This document shows positions 48,301-60,200 of a stretch of DNA of 64,000 bases, piece by piece. The position numbers and the translations under genes are program-made. Below the pieces are notes generated by a model, which ran no database searches, was not told the DNA's origin, and saw only the letters and a program-made list of their open reading frames with translations. Origin of the DNA: Drosophila pseudoobscura (taxonomy: Eukaryota; Arthropoda; Insecta; Diptera; Drosophilidae). The stretch is taken from the NCBI RefSeq assembly GCF_009870125.1, contig NC_046681.1:26620001-26684000 (forward strand), written 5' to 3'. Position 1 is the stretch's first letter. Each line of letters starts with the position of its first letter.

Positions 48301-51300
48301 TGTATATTTTATTTTTGTAGTACAAAAGTTGTTAGACCTTTGAGGCATACATTATAAATTACATAAATTATCGAAATTAGAATCGCAAAATTGGCATACT
48401 TTTTTAATAAGATAAGCCCGTAGAATTATTTTATTTTTTTTACACCTAGTCAAAACTGCACGCTTCCACTTAAAAGTTAGCCATTTTAGCCAAATCATGC
48501 TCAGAGCTTTTCCTGCTACGGCTTCGCGTTTTATAAAATTTAACGATTAACGAAAAATTCATCTTTGTGGAAAAGTTGAACTACCACATGAGAATTTACG
48601 AATCATGATTTTTAACGATTTTTGACATGGATTTTCAAGACAAGAATGCTTCGATCAACTTGGTTCAAGTTTTGGTGATGCGAAAATCTGGTAAAACGAA
48701 TTCAGCAGTGATCAAATCCGTTGCAGCAGAACGAATCTCGTGAGTGTTTTCTTATAAACGGCCTAAAGACTTGCCTTTGGATGGTCTGAGCATCGGGTGT
48801 GCTTCAACGACGGAGCAAGGGTATACGGAAAAGCAACCTGCAGGGTAATGAAATCTTCGTTTCGAAGATCCTTTCTATGCTTTCATTCGCATTTTGCTTT
48901 CGTTGCCATTAATTGCCGTTGGCCGTTGCCGTTGCCGTTGCCATTGCCATTGCCGAGGGCCTCTCCAGTGCAGTCCGTGCGCAGTGCTGGCTGCTGCCGT
49001 TGCTGCTGGCATTTGGCAAATGTTTTCTGCCATGTTTGCCAGAGGAGGGCCAATACACACGAGTCCACAAGAACACATACATACATGTATGTGTGTATGT
49101 ATATTGAGTGCAACGGTGTCTGTATCCGTGTGGGCCTGTGTGTTGAGGTAACGGTTACCTAAACCGGTTCATGTCTGCGGTTTTTGGTTTCTCCGCCCAA
49201 CCAGCCGCATGCCCCGTTGGTGCAACATTAATACTTTGGCATTATGGTTTTAACCCAATTTGGCCCACTCTTTACGGTGTTAGATACCAGATGAAAAATA
49301 AAGCCAGAAAATAAGAGGCAGAAAACCCAAAAAGGTACAAGCTTCCCGCCTGATGTCAGTGGATGCCCCATGTGGGCGTGGCTATGTGGCTCTCCTTCTC
49401 TCCGTGTGTGTGTGTCTGTATTAAAGTTGCAAATTGGTTTTTGTGGATTTTCCGTTTTCCCTCTCTAAGCACATTTCGCAGCCAGAAAAGAATAAACGAA
49501 GCGCTTAATTAAATTGCCCGAAAAAGACCAGAAATCAAATAGGAAAACTCGGCCAAAATTACGAGAGAAAACAATGGACTCTCTAACGGACTCCCGAGTG
49601 CAAATTGTGATTAAGGAGGAGGGACGAGAGGATACGAGCGGAGTGGAGTGGAGTGGCGTGGAGCAGAGAGGAGGTACCCAGAGAATGGGCCTTAAATTAA
49701 TGAATAAATAATGGGATTTATGCTGGCTCTCCGCCGCTCCGCTCGGAATACAGGAAGTGGGTTAAATGGGTTAAGTGTGGGTGGTGGCAGAGCGGCAGAA
49801 TGGCAGAATGGCGGCATAGTGGTGGGGCAGCGGATGAGGTGGTTGAGCTTGCAGTGGTTTCCCTGCAGCTGTTTGCATAACAATTCTGCCTCTGCGAAAT
49901 GCATATTTACGGGCATCATATACATTTGTACGCTGCCAGGAAGTAGAAATGTTTTTTAATTGAAGAATTGAAATTGCATATAAATTTTGTATTTTTTGTT
50001 CGCCTTTTAAACTATTAAATGTTTAATAAAAAATAGGAAGTTCATGGGAAATGAAACTCTAAATAATAGAAATACAAACATAGATGGATGGATGCATTCA
50101 CAAACAAATACAAGTACTCACATTTTAAAAGAAATAATGGATTTCAAAGTAAAATTATGGATAAATCGATAAATAAATATTGCCTGTCTAGATGGTCGTA
50201 AAGTATAAGGAACTTATGTATATTTATTTCAACGAAAAACACATAAAACTATTATAATTTCCAATTGAAATATACTTTTGCCTGTATATCTTCTACTGAT
50301 CAGATACACACGAAAAAGCAAATAAATAACAAGAGTGCGCTGACTCCTTGATTACTCGAATCATCAATAAGACTTAGCATTCTTTTATTTTGAAAACATT
50401 TCTTTGGCCATTATCCAGATGCTCAGAACATAGAAAGAGGAGAGCCTCAGAGAGCTATTAGTCGCCAAAAACAGTGACAGAGAGAACTAGGGGAGAGCCA
50501 GGGGAAGGTAGATAATGAAAATTATTCTTCAAGTCAGTGGAATAATCCTTGGGAATCCATTTGAGGCAATAATAGTTGGAATCCTTGGTTCGCGACTGCT
50601 CTGTAATATAATGTTAATAGTGTTTTTACCTGGTTTCTCATGTCGCAACAATTTAGAGAAAGCTTCAAAAACTTTTCATTTGAAGGGTGAAGGATAATCG
50701 CCTTGCAAATAACCATTCCCACTGTTATTATTTTTATCAAGGCAAAAGTTTACAATATCACACAGGCCTGCGTTCAAAATAAGGTTTCTCTAGCTCTTAT
50801 AGGCTCTAAGATTGAGTCTTTAAACAAGAAGCACAGGTAGACATGGCCATAAAGACAATGTATTTGATATTGATCCAGAATATACCTACTTAAACGAACA
50901 GTGGTTCGTTGTTGGAGTAAATTGAAGTTTTAATACTCCTAAAACCCTCTTCTTAGTGCAAGCCTCTAACAAAAAACAAAACTAAGGTCTGTTTTAAGCG
51001 AGAAATAATCAGCAAATCAGATGCAAATCGTATGTAAATTCTTATACATTTCTTACTCCTACCACAAAACTAACCTTTGCGCAAAATGTGCAAATTCTGT
51101 TCAAATTCCATGCGAATTATTAACTAAAGAAACAATTTTCGGATCTCTGTTTGCCATCTTCCATCCCTTTTGCTCCTTTTGGTACCGTTTTTCCAGCGAA
51201 AACTTTGAGTCAATTATAAATCGATATATCACAGAAATGTTGCAACTATTTCTGCCTCAACCTCTGCCTGCCCCCTTCATTGTGGAGGCGAAATTTTAAA

Positions 51301-54183
51301 CATTTTTGTGAAATACTTCTCCAGTAGCACCCAAACCACATTTACCGCTCTCCACTACCGCTTGACATTCCTGATGCATTTGCCACTCGTTAAAGCTCGT
51401 GTTTTGTGGTCGACTAATGCCAGAGGGGGCATACGGGGTCGGTGCTGCCAGATGGTGCCACATCCGAGCAGCTGGGGCTTGCAACAGCCAAAACGGGCAC
51501 TCAAATTAAGCGACATTTAATGTCATTCAGGAGGAGAGGGGCATGAGGACGGGGGTTGGGAGTATTGCAAGTGAGAGGCAAACATCTGTTTGCCTTCAAA
51601 GTTGCCTCGTGTGGCTTATGCGGGCTACCAGCATCCCACAAACACACACACACACACACAGACACAAACGCGCGGGTGATGCCACAAAAATGTAAAGCAG
51701 GGGCAAGATAGAGAGGCAAAGAGGTAGGGGAGTGTGGGAGATGGTTAGACAGGTGCAACAGCTGAGGGCTGGTTTTCGAGGGAAGCCCAAAAGGCAGCTC
51801 CAAGGCAGAGATGGTGCAAGCTATGGTTTTGCCTCCTCTCCAGTGTCTTCTCCCAGCACCTCTAGTTCCTTGCTTTCCTGACAGCTTTTCTTTGCCTTTT
51901 TCCTCAGTTTTCTTTCCCGTTTTTTTGTTCTTGTCGCCTGCCAACAAGGATGTCATCCACAGGCACACAGTGGCATCGTCAGCTGTGGCATCATTTGCAG
52001 GCAATTTCTGAGGCAAGTCTCTGCCTCTGTACCCCCATCATTCTCTAAAGTTGACCCCAAAGTGAGAGTGTTTAAGAATTTTATTGCAACACTCATTTCG
52101 TTCGCCAAAGTCTTGGCTAAGCTGCAGGCTCTGGTCGAGTCCAGTTGGAAGTGCAGCGGTGAGGAGGGAAATAAAAGAGGCTATTTGATGATGGCTTTCG
52201 CCGGCTTCCTCTGGCTCTCCCCTATTTCTCGGAGGCCAAGGCTCTCTGCGGTTTTGCTCGTTCTGTGCTCTGAGTATCTGGATAATGGCCAGCGAAATGT
52301 TTTGCAAATAATAGAAAGGTAAGGATTACGTTGTTTGGCGTAGAGTTAGATTTGGAATCAGATTAAATGGGGATTTCGGAGATACTAAAAGTTTAATCAA
52401 GAAGTCAGAGGACTTCTTATTTGTCTGTGTTTTGCCAGTGACTGTACGAGCAACTATTGCCTCTACCTCTGATGCTTTTAGAGGTATCAAAGGTATCTTT
52501 GACAACGGCAACTTGTGTGGTTCTATAAGTACTGTGTGGTTTTCTTTACTCTTAAATGGGAGAAGGTGTTCTTCTCGATCGAATGACACTTTTGTTGAGA
52601 TGTTGACTTGCAATAACCCAGGGAATGCTGAATAATGCTGAACCCAGGGAGAACCGCACAACCCGACAGAGATGCGCTGCCGCATGACGCGAGGAAAGAT
52701 AGAGATCATTATATTTCTAAACTTAATTTAATATCCTTGTTTATATTGATGTGAGATTTATTGTTCGACAGCCGACTCCAACCAGACTCACATACGAAAA
52801 GTTCAAAAGGGAATGCCCGAGAATTCAAGTACTCTTGTACTCATAAATTGTGCTAATTTAACTAGCTAAAAGAGCATTCCCTAGGTCATGCAAAAAAGAC
52901 AGCAAATGTCTGTTTGGAGAAGCCAAATATTGTTCATATATTCATACACTCGAAGCTAGAGTCTTGTACAGTGAATGCTTTCTGGGGAGTACTGTTTCTG
53001 CTTGAAGTGGAATACTCGTTCAATAGAAAGCATCTTCTGGGGGAGTAAATGCATAGAATGTGAACAAAAACCATTGTCCTGTCAGTGGAAATGTTCAGCT
53101 AGGTGACCCTGGTCTCGAAGTGAGTGTTCACTGTACCTATTCTGCACTTTTGTTATAAATATTTATTCATATCCAACTGCAGTTGAATTGCATTTGGTAT
53201 TTTTTGGCAACAGATTTTCCTCGAAATTCGCAAAAATTTTGTATTGAAGCAGCGTCAGAGAAAGTCCTTCGTTCCTCACGGGGTCGAGAGAGAGAGAGAG
53301 AAGGCTTGCGGCAGGCTCTAAGCACACTTGGGACCCCCTAAGGGATGTGAGGCAAGAGAGAGAGAGAGACGCTCTCCGCCGTCCGCTGACTGTTGTCGTT
53401 TGCGGGGCCCACATTGCGTATACGTAATTTGCAGAGACTGTTGCCAAAGTGGCATTTGAATTTATGCCGCCACTTGAGGCGAGTGTAAGTGTGGCACGCT
53501 GTGGGTGTAAGCGTAATTTTGTACGTCTGTGTGGGTGGGTGTGTGGATGTGTGGGTTGGTTGCTTGTGTGTATATGGCGAGGGGGCTGTAGAGCAAAGAG
53601 TGCGCTTTATTTTAAATTAAATATGCAAATATTCTTCAAGTTCTGGTACGCTCTGCACCGCCTTCTTGCTTCTCGTTCGCCTTCTGCCACTTGTTCTTCA
53701 TTTTCCCCCTCTTGTTGCGAATGTCCTGCTGCCGACAGGAAAGCATAAATTATTGTGAGCAGATGAAATATTTGTGGATGAATTTGTTGCAAGCTGCCTG
53801 CCAAGTGCAGTCATCGGGGGCTATTGTTTGCTGCAAAATATTGCTCAGCCGGAACAAGTGGGTAGCATTGGGGAAGGGGGAAATGCAGTGAGGAAAATTA
53901 GAAAAACAAAATGGGGGAAAGAAGAGTGATAAATGAGGGAAAAAGTATAAAAAATGAAAGAACATTTTTCTGGTTGCGATAATTACGATTATTGTTGGTA
54001 GATCGATAGATAATTTAGCTATATATGTACATATAATCGTGTGATAGTGGATCTAAAATATATTTAAATAAACTATAAACCTTCCTTTAAAAAGGAAAAG
54101 AAGGGCAAAGAAAATATCCCAAGATCTAGTTTATCCCTTAAGCATTTTCAGACTACAGGGTATCAAAATAAAAGGAAACCCCC

Positions 54184-54216
<33 letters not shown>

Positions 54217-57200
54217 GTTATAGGGGAAAGATATAGGAAGATGTAGTGCAGCATTTCCCCAAGACAGGATGTCCTCGGTTGGAAAAACGAATGCTGGCAA
54301 TTTTATCATTTTTCACTTTGGTAAACAAACACAAAAGACCCACCCGAAAGCCCACCCAAAAGGGGTGAAAATGGTTGTGGGGCTGGGAAAACCGTGAGGG
54401 GGGAGACAGACATGAAGGAAATATTGCGGCTTTTGTTGTGGGGCCAACCTTAATCGCTTGCAACCTACACTGCTGCCACATCAGACATCCCTCCCCTGTC
54501 TCCCCCCGCACCGTGCCTCGTTCTATAGTTATATGGATGGCCCCCAGTAACCCTCCCATCCACCATTCCACAACGATCGAATGTCATTCAAATTGTAATT
54601 TTTGTTGCCTCTTTTTTCCCTGCAACATCATCTTTCCTCGAGAACAATCGATGGCAAAGGATAAAATGGAAAAACAGCACAACAATGTGCCAGGATAACA
54701 ATGGTTGGAAAAGCGCACAAAGGAGATGATAGATGAGGGGAAGACGGACAGAGGGGTAGGAGAGAGCCCGACAGAGAGAGCAGACAGTTAAAAGCAAACA
54801 ATAAACAGCGAAATCATTCTGCCCCTCGTGCATGGGTTACTTGCACCACACCAACACCCCCAAAAGAATGTGTGTGCATGTCAATACAGTGCGCCTCGGT
54901 AATGTAAGGCAGTAAAGAAAAGCTTGCTCTGGGGTAGTAATATTTCCTTACTCTTGAAGATCGCTGCTTTTTATGGGCGCCATGGAAAATAACAGTCTGA
55001 TTTTGGTTCAAAACATAGACGGTTTCAAGAAAGATACTTACATATAAAAAGTTTCAAGCGATATCAAGAGATATCAATCTTTGCTCAGCCAAATTCGAAT
55101 CAATAAAGCTCTAAATGAATTAAGTTCGAATCGAATGCTACTCCGTTAGGGTATGAGTGAATGAGTGCACAACATTTAAACGAGGAGATTTTACATTAGC
55201 TGTGAGTGAAGCCACCAAGTTTTTTAATAGATTCATCTCTTGGGAAGAGTTTGGATTGGGTAAAGTAAAAGTAAAGCCAAATGACGTGTTCTTCAAAAGC
55301 CTGGCAAATTGTATCGAAGGGATTGGCGATTTCTTAATCTCGTTTTTGAATGGACAAGTGGCTGATATCTGTGTATCATAGAATTCTTCAAAAGCAGTAT
55401 AGGGGACTCACTATTCATGGTCAGAACAGCAAATTCTGCTGGCAAAAACATTCCAAGAAAATCGAATATCTCAAAAATACTTTTTTATTGTGAGGTTTAT
55501 AATTCGTAAATCCTCGATAGCTAAATACATTGAAGCTCCTGCTCGTATATCCCACTGTGCGAGTATCCCGGGCAGAGTAGGCACAAAGTACACTCATATT
55601 TCAGGCCTAAGGCAGCCCTTGGCTGCCAACTTTTGTGCTCACTCTGCAAACATTTACCCAGCACTTTGGGCCAGGCTTCGGCTGCTCTGCCACTCGGGCT
55701 AATGAGCGAACAAAGAGAAAACTCGACCCAACAGCATGGCAAATACGTGTGTGAGCCTTAGAGTAGACTCCCTTCCGAAATGTAGAAAGTAGCCTTTCGA
55801 TTTGCTTGTCAAAATTAACTACCTCCAAAAAAAAAAATGGTTCATTGCCAAAAACATGGGACAGCTACAGAGCACAGCCGAGGATTGGCCAGACGTGGCT
55901 TTCAGTGAAAAATTAATTTGCATTCGTGCCTGCGCCTGTTACAGGGGTTTCTATCCGATTCAGAGCAACTACGAGATGGCTTTGATCATCAGCAATATCG
56001 AATTGGCTTGGTCGCCCAGATTCATTCAGATGAAAACTTTTCCGACTCTCGAGGTTGAGTTATGCTTTGGCAGTGCTGCGGGTAAGTCATAGAGAGGAGA
56101 TCTATCTATACAGAGAGTGGATTGTTATGGATGTTGGAGGTAGAGTTTTGGGGGAGTTTATGATTCTCTGTTGTCTTCTTTGGTGTTTGCTGGTGGAGTT
56201 CTTTAATAATTATAATGAAATTGATTCTTCTGACCTTTTGCGGCTTCTGGTGTTTGATTTTTAGAGATTTTCTTCGTTTTATTCAACTGTCAAACGCTGT
56301 TGTCGGTAGGTTAACTGAGATAACTGGGAAATGATTAAATGATTACGATTTCGATTTCGATTGTACATCCTTAACCTGAAATCTGAAAATTTTGAAAAAA
56401 TTGACGATTGATATATGCGGGTATAAAAGTATCGCTAGACTTTAAACTCTTTATATGCATCGGAATTAAAGCGATCCTTTTTCACTCGTCTAAGAACTAC
56501 CAGAACTACAAAAATAGAATGCCCGAGAATGCAATAACAAAATACAAGCCGCGGTAATCGCTTTTAGACTGATGCGCATAGGCTTGAGACCGAGACCTTG
56601 GCAAAACCAAAGCACATGTCGTGTGCATGACGATACACATTACTCCTCAACTTGAGTCTAGCCAATAATATATTTTTTAAAATGACTTTTCCCGTTTCCT
56701 GCTTTATTCTTATAGCTTATAGAAACATGCGTGTATATTCGCATGATCCTTTCTTAATTAATTGTAACTTTTTTGTAATAATCTTTATTTTATACATATT
56801 CAACTACTTTTCTTTCGTTTTTTCTCTCTTTTGACTTCTTTATGGACTCCATTTTCACTTGGCTTCTTGCTCTGACTTACTCAGTCAACCATAATCGTAG
56901 TCGTATTTACCTTCGCTGCCCGCCCACACTTTTTCTGCATCAGCTGTCAAAAGTCGGCCTCATCATTCATTACCTCTGCACCCACAATCCAGCAATCCCC
57001 GCGCCGTCAATCCACCAATCCACCAATCAGCCCACACAGAAGCTCTCACTTGACATTTATCATGACGATGATGATCATTATTCCCGCTCCCGCTTCCAAT
57101 CCCACTCCCAGGCCCATCCTCATTTCCATCATCATCATCATTATCCTTGCACGTCGCGCTTTAACCTTCAAAAGGCATTTTCATTAAGCGGCTTCCACTG

Positions 57201-60200
57201 TCTCTCTTCCTTTTTGACTTTTCCGCTGCCTGTTCCTGCCTTTCCCTTTGGCTTTTCCATTGCCCCGCGGCTTTCCCCTTCTGCTTCTGTTGGCTGCCAC
57301 TTTTGTGACTTTTCCCCCTTGTTTTCCCAGCCATCTTTTTGCTGTGTTCTGTGCGCCTTTTTAACCCTTAATTAAAAACGATTAGCAATTCCTGCTCAGA
57401 CATCAGCCTAAAGGTCGTTCGGTGCAGTAGCCCCATTAAATATGCAATGCAAATACTTTAATTATACAAATAACATGGGATTATATACAGTTCTGCCTAG
57501 GGGGAGAGCGATAGGTACAGCGATAGCTATAGGTATAGGTAAAGGGATACATAAAAAGTGATTTTTCATTGTTGGCACTTTGGACATTTTTCCGGCATTT
57601 TTCTGGGAGCGGAGGCAAACCAAAAATACCCATATATGTATACGTATCGCTTTGGGAAAATCAAACGGAAGTTGTTCGTTTCACGCGAAATATGAACAAG
57701 TTTCGGACGGGGGCTATAGGAGAGCCGAAGGGGGCTATAAAAGGACTTAGATGGGGTAATAGGGGGCTTAGGGAGGGCTCTGTTTGTGGCGCTAGAAATA
57801 GGTAAGAAATTGGTAACGAAATGAATTCGTTTTCGAATGTCGTGCACGCAAACGTGTTACTCGTAGCTACCTTTACATTTCAGCTCCACAACTAAACCAT
57901 CATCGACCTCCACATCGCATGAACATTCCCCTATTTGTACTTTCTCTTTTTTACTTTTCACCCTCTCACACCCTCTACCAAAACCACAATTAGTTTTGGG
58001 GCTTTGGTTGGGTGGCAGGTTACTCGTTTTGTGGCTTGTTTTTTTTTGGTTGTTGTGGTTCCGCCAGCAGGAGGACCCAGACTTTGTTGAGTTTTTCAAG
58101 CTTAGCTGGATTTCAGTGGCTCTAAGCGCAGAGGGAGCTCAGGGAATAGCATCTGGGATTGGGTATCACTGGAGGGTTTTTACTAGAGCAAATGTGCAGG
58201 ATTTCTCATTGTGCTAATCTGGTGTTGATATAGCTAGGATTTCGGCATGGAATACACTGATTAACATCCTTTCATATGTTTGACTTTTCTATGGTTTAAA
58301 TGCCTAGGTATTTCCCCCGAGTATTTTCCTAAGATTCGGTGCTTTGTTTTCGGTGTCGTTTTGTCTATTATACTGAGGTTTTGTCCTTTTCTTTGGACTT
58401 TTCTGAGTCTTAATAGTTGATTAGTTCGATATTTCTTTTGATATTTATGGCTTCTTGACTTACACGATTTTCTGGAATATTGTCTTAATTCTCTTCAGGA
58501 ATTTCTGTAATAATGAGAAGGTTCTCTCGTAATGTTTGAATTGAATTTGTATACATATATCCTCCTAGATAAATTTTTGGCCTATTTCTGTAATGGAATT
58601 TCCTTGGAGCATTAAAGCCAGAGCTATTGGTTGTGTCGTTTTTATAAAATAGCCCTCCTGTGTAATCTTTTACTTATTTCCATTCCTATTTGTCTTTGCG
58701 TAAATCTCCAATTTGTCATCTGAAAAGCTAAAAGAATTAAAAGACAATGTTTAAGGCGTAGAATTAAAATTCTGTTCATTTTATTTATCTTTTGTTATAC
58801 ACATATATATCTTATATGTATATTCTTAAATGGTATGGTTGCTGGATTAATCTATGGATAAACTTAAGCCCGCTTTTTTTATATGTTTCCTTCTTATATA
58901 TTAAATTGCTTTCAATTTCATTAGTGGAAATATCACCCAACCTCAGCTTGAGGTTTTTCCTGAAATTGCTTTCCATGAATATATTTACTATAATTTCATA
59001 TTTTCCTTCCCTCTTTCAATTTGTTTTCTCCTGGAAATTGCTAAGTATTATAACGTCAAGTGTTTTCCATGGAACCAACTTCATCAAGGAAACTCTTCAC
59101 ATTCCACCATTTCTCCAGCCCGCAATCTTGCTACCTCTCTCTATATTGCTTGCTTGCTGTTTCTGTCTGGCTCTATTCCTTCCCATTTCTTTCCTTTCTC
59201 TACGTCTCTATGTCTCTATTTCTCCATTCCTCGCTCTAACTTTTTCGCTGTGGGAGGCACTCCTTGTCACCCACTTGACTTTGGCTACAAGGCAAAGCTA
59301 CAATAGCTACAGAAATACAATAATGGCAAATGAAAGTTTTTGCCTGCTTGTTATGGCAGCGAAGGGGGGGAATGAGGGGGCAGAGGAAACCCGCTTCTAG
59401 TCCTGGGGCTAAGCCTTTGAGCGGAATGGGGGTACTAGGGTTATTTTTTTTATTTCACTGAAAGAAAAACCAAATTTTGGGATACTTTTGGGATGCTTAA
59501 TTGTTTCCGTATTGTGATGATAAAATATTGAAACGTTGATCAAATACAGTTTCTTCTGTCTATCCATAACTTCTTTATACAGGTCTCTTATTCCTAGAAA
59601 CAATAGTAATTTATAACTTTATGTTTAGCCTCGAAATCTTGAGAGAAAGATCAGTAACAGCGGCCATTGCTCCAAAATGTATTCTTCGGAATGCAAATGC
59701 AAATATGAATATTTCTATTTAAGAATGATTATATTGGATATTCAAAATTATTATCTAGAATATATTCTCAGGCTTAAGAGAATTGTTTTCTAATATTCCA
59801 TATTAAATGAGATTATTCCCATGTGAAATTATAATATTCAAAGGTGGCAGCCCTGTCCAATCGACTCGCACGCTCGCGCCGATATGAGTAAAATATCGGG
59901 ACGACTGAAACTTTTTCATATAATAGATATCGTAAATATACGATATATCTTTCGCGATTTCAATTTTTCGCGCAGTGTACAGCAGGAAACATTCATCTGA
60001 TTTCAGAGCACGATAAGCGACACAACGACGCACTAAATGTCGTTCTTTCTTTCCTTCTTTGGATAACTTTGGCTATTTCGGGGCACCCGTTGTCTTGTCG
60101 CCCGACGACCCGACATTTGGCATTGGTTAAGCTATAAAAAATTGAAATATAATTGATTGGCAGTGCCCGGGAAAGTTGTGTGTCTGGGGAGGAGGGACCG

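Larger units (their letters stand above)
47405..55855. other. Intron sequence downstream of the lectin gene
   Basis: 8.4 kb without a recognised gene. Contents: GA repeats (48074-48096, 53288-53301, 53356-53369 and 54184-54217), a CCGTTG/CCATTG run (about 48920-48956), a CA run (51641-51660) and an inverted repeat near 52809-52882. The longest complex frame, minus strand 52326-52709, lacks any motif. Confidence 0.55.

Noticed and set aside
48627-48739. ATG-led 37-codon segment ending in GTGAGTG, considered as another first exon of the HECT-ligase gene
   Set aside because: It ends in phase 2, which cannot join exon 2 (needs phase 1) in frame, so it could at best be an untranslated exon.
51501-52016. 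171-codon minus-strand frame
   Set aside because: Contains translated CA repeat and Lys/Gly-rich filler; no motif.
52326-52709. 127-codon minus-strand ATG frame of normal complexity
   Set aside because: No signal peptide, motif or family resemblance and no promoter seen. A frame of this length is plausible by chance in 64 kb; cross-species codon analysis could revive it.
55945-56081. Internal exon starting after TTACAG at 55944
   Set aside because: If joined to exon 1 (phase 1) it meets an early in-frame stop, so only the ATG-led version was kept as a candidate.
56842-57375. 177-codon plus-strand open frame
   Set aside because: Low-complexity runs (Asp, His, Ser/Phe) in pyrimidine-rich DNA, no recognisable fold, and no initiation or splice context.
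58792-59400. 202-codon plus-strand open frame with many hydrophobic residues
   Set aside because: Starts at a non-ATG codon, has no domain or conserved motif, and follows a pyrimidine-rich tract with degenerate internal repeats. The hydrophobicity follows from T-rich composition.
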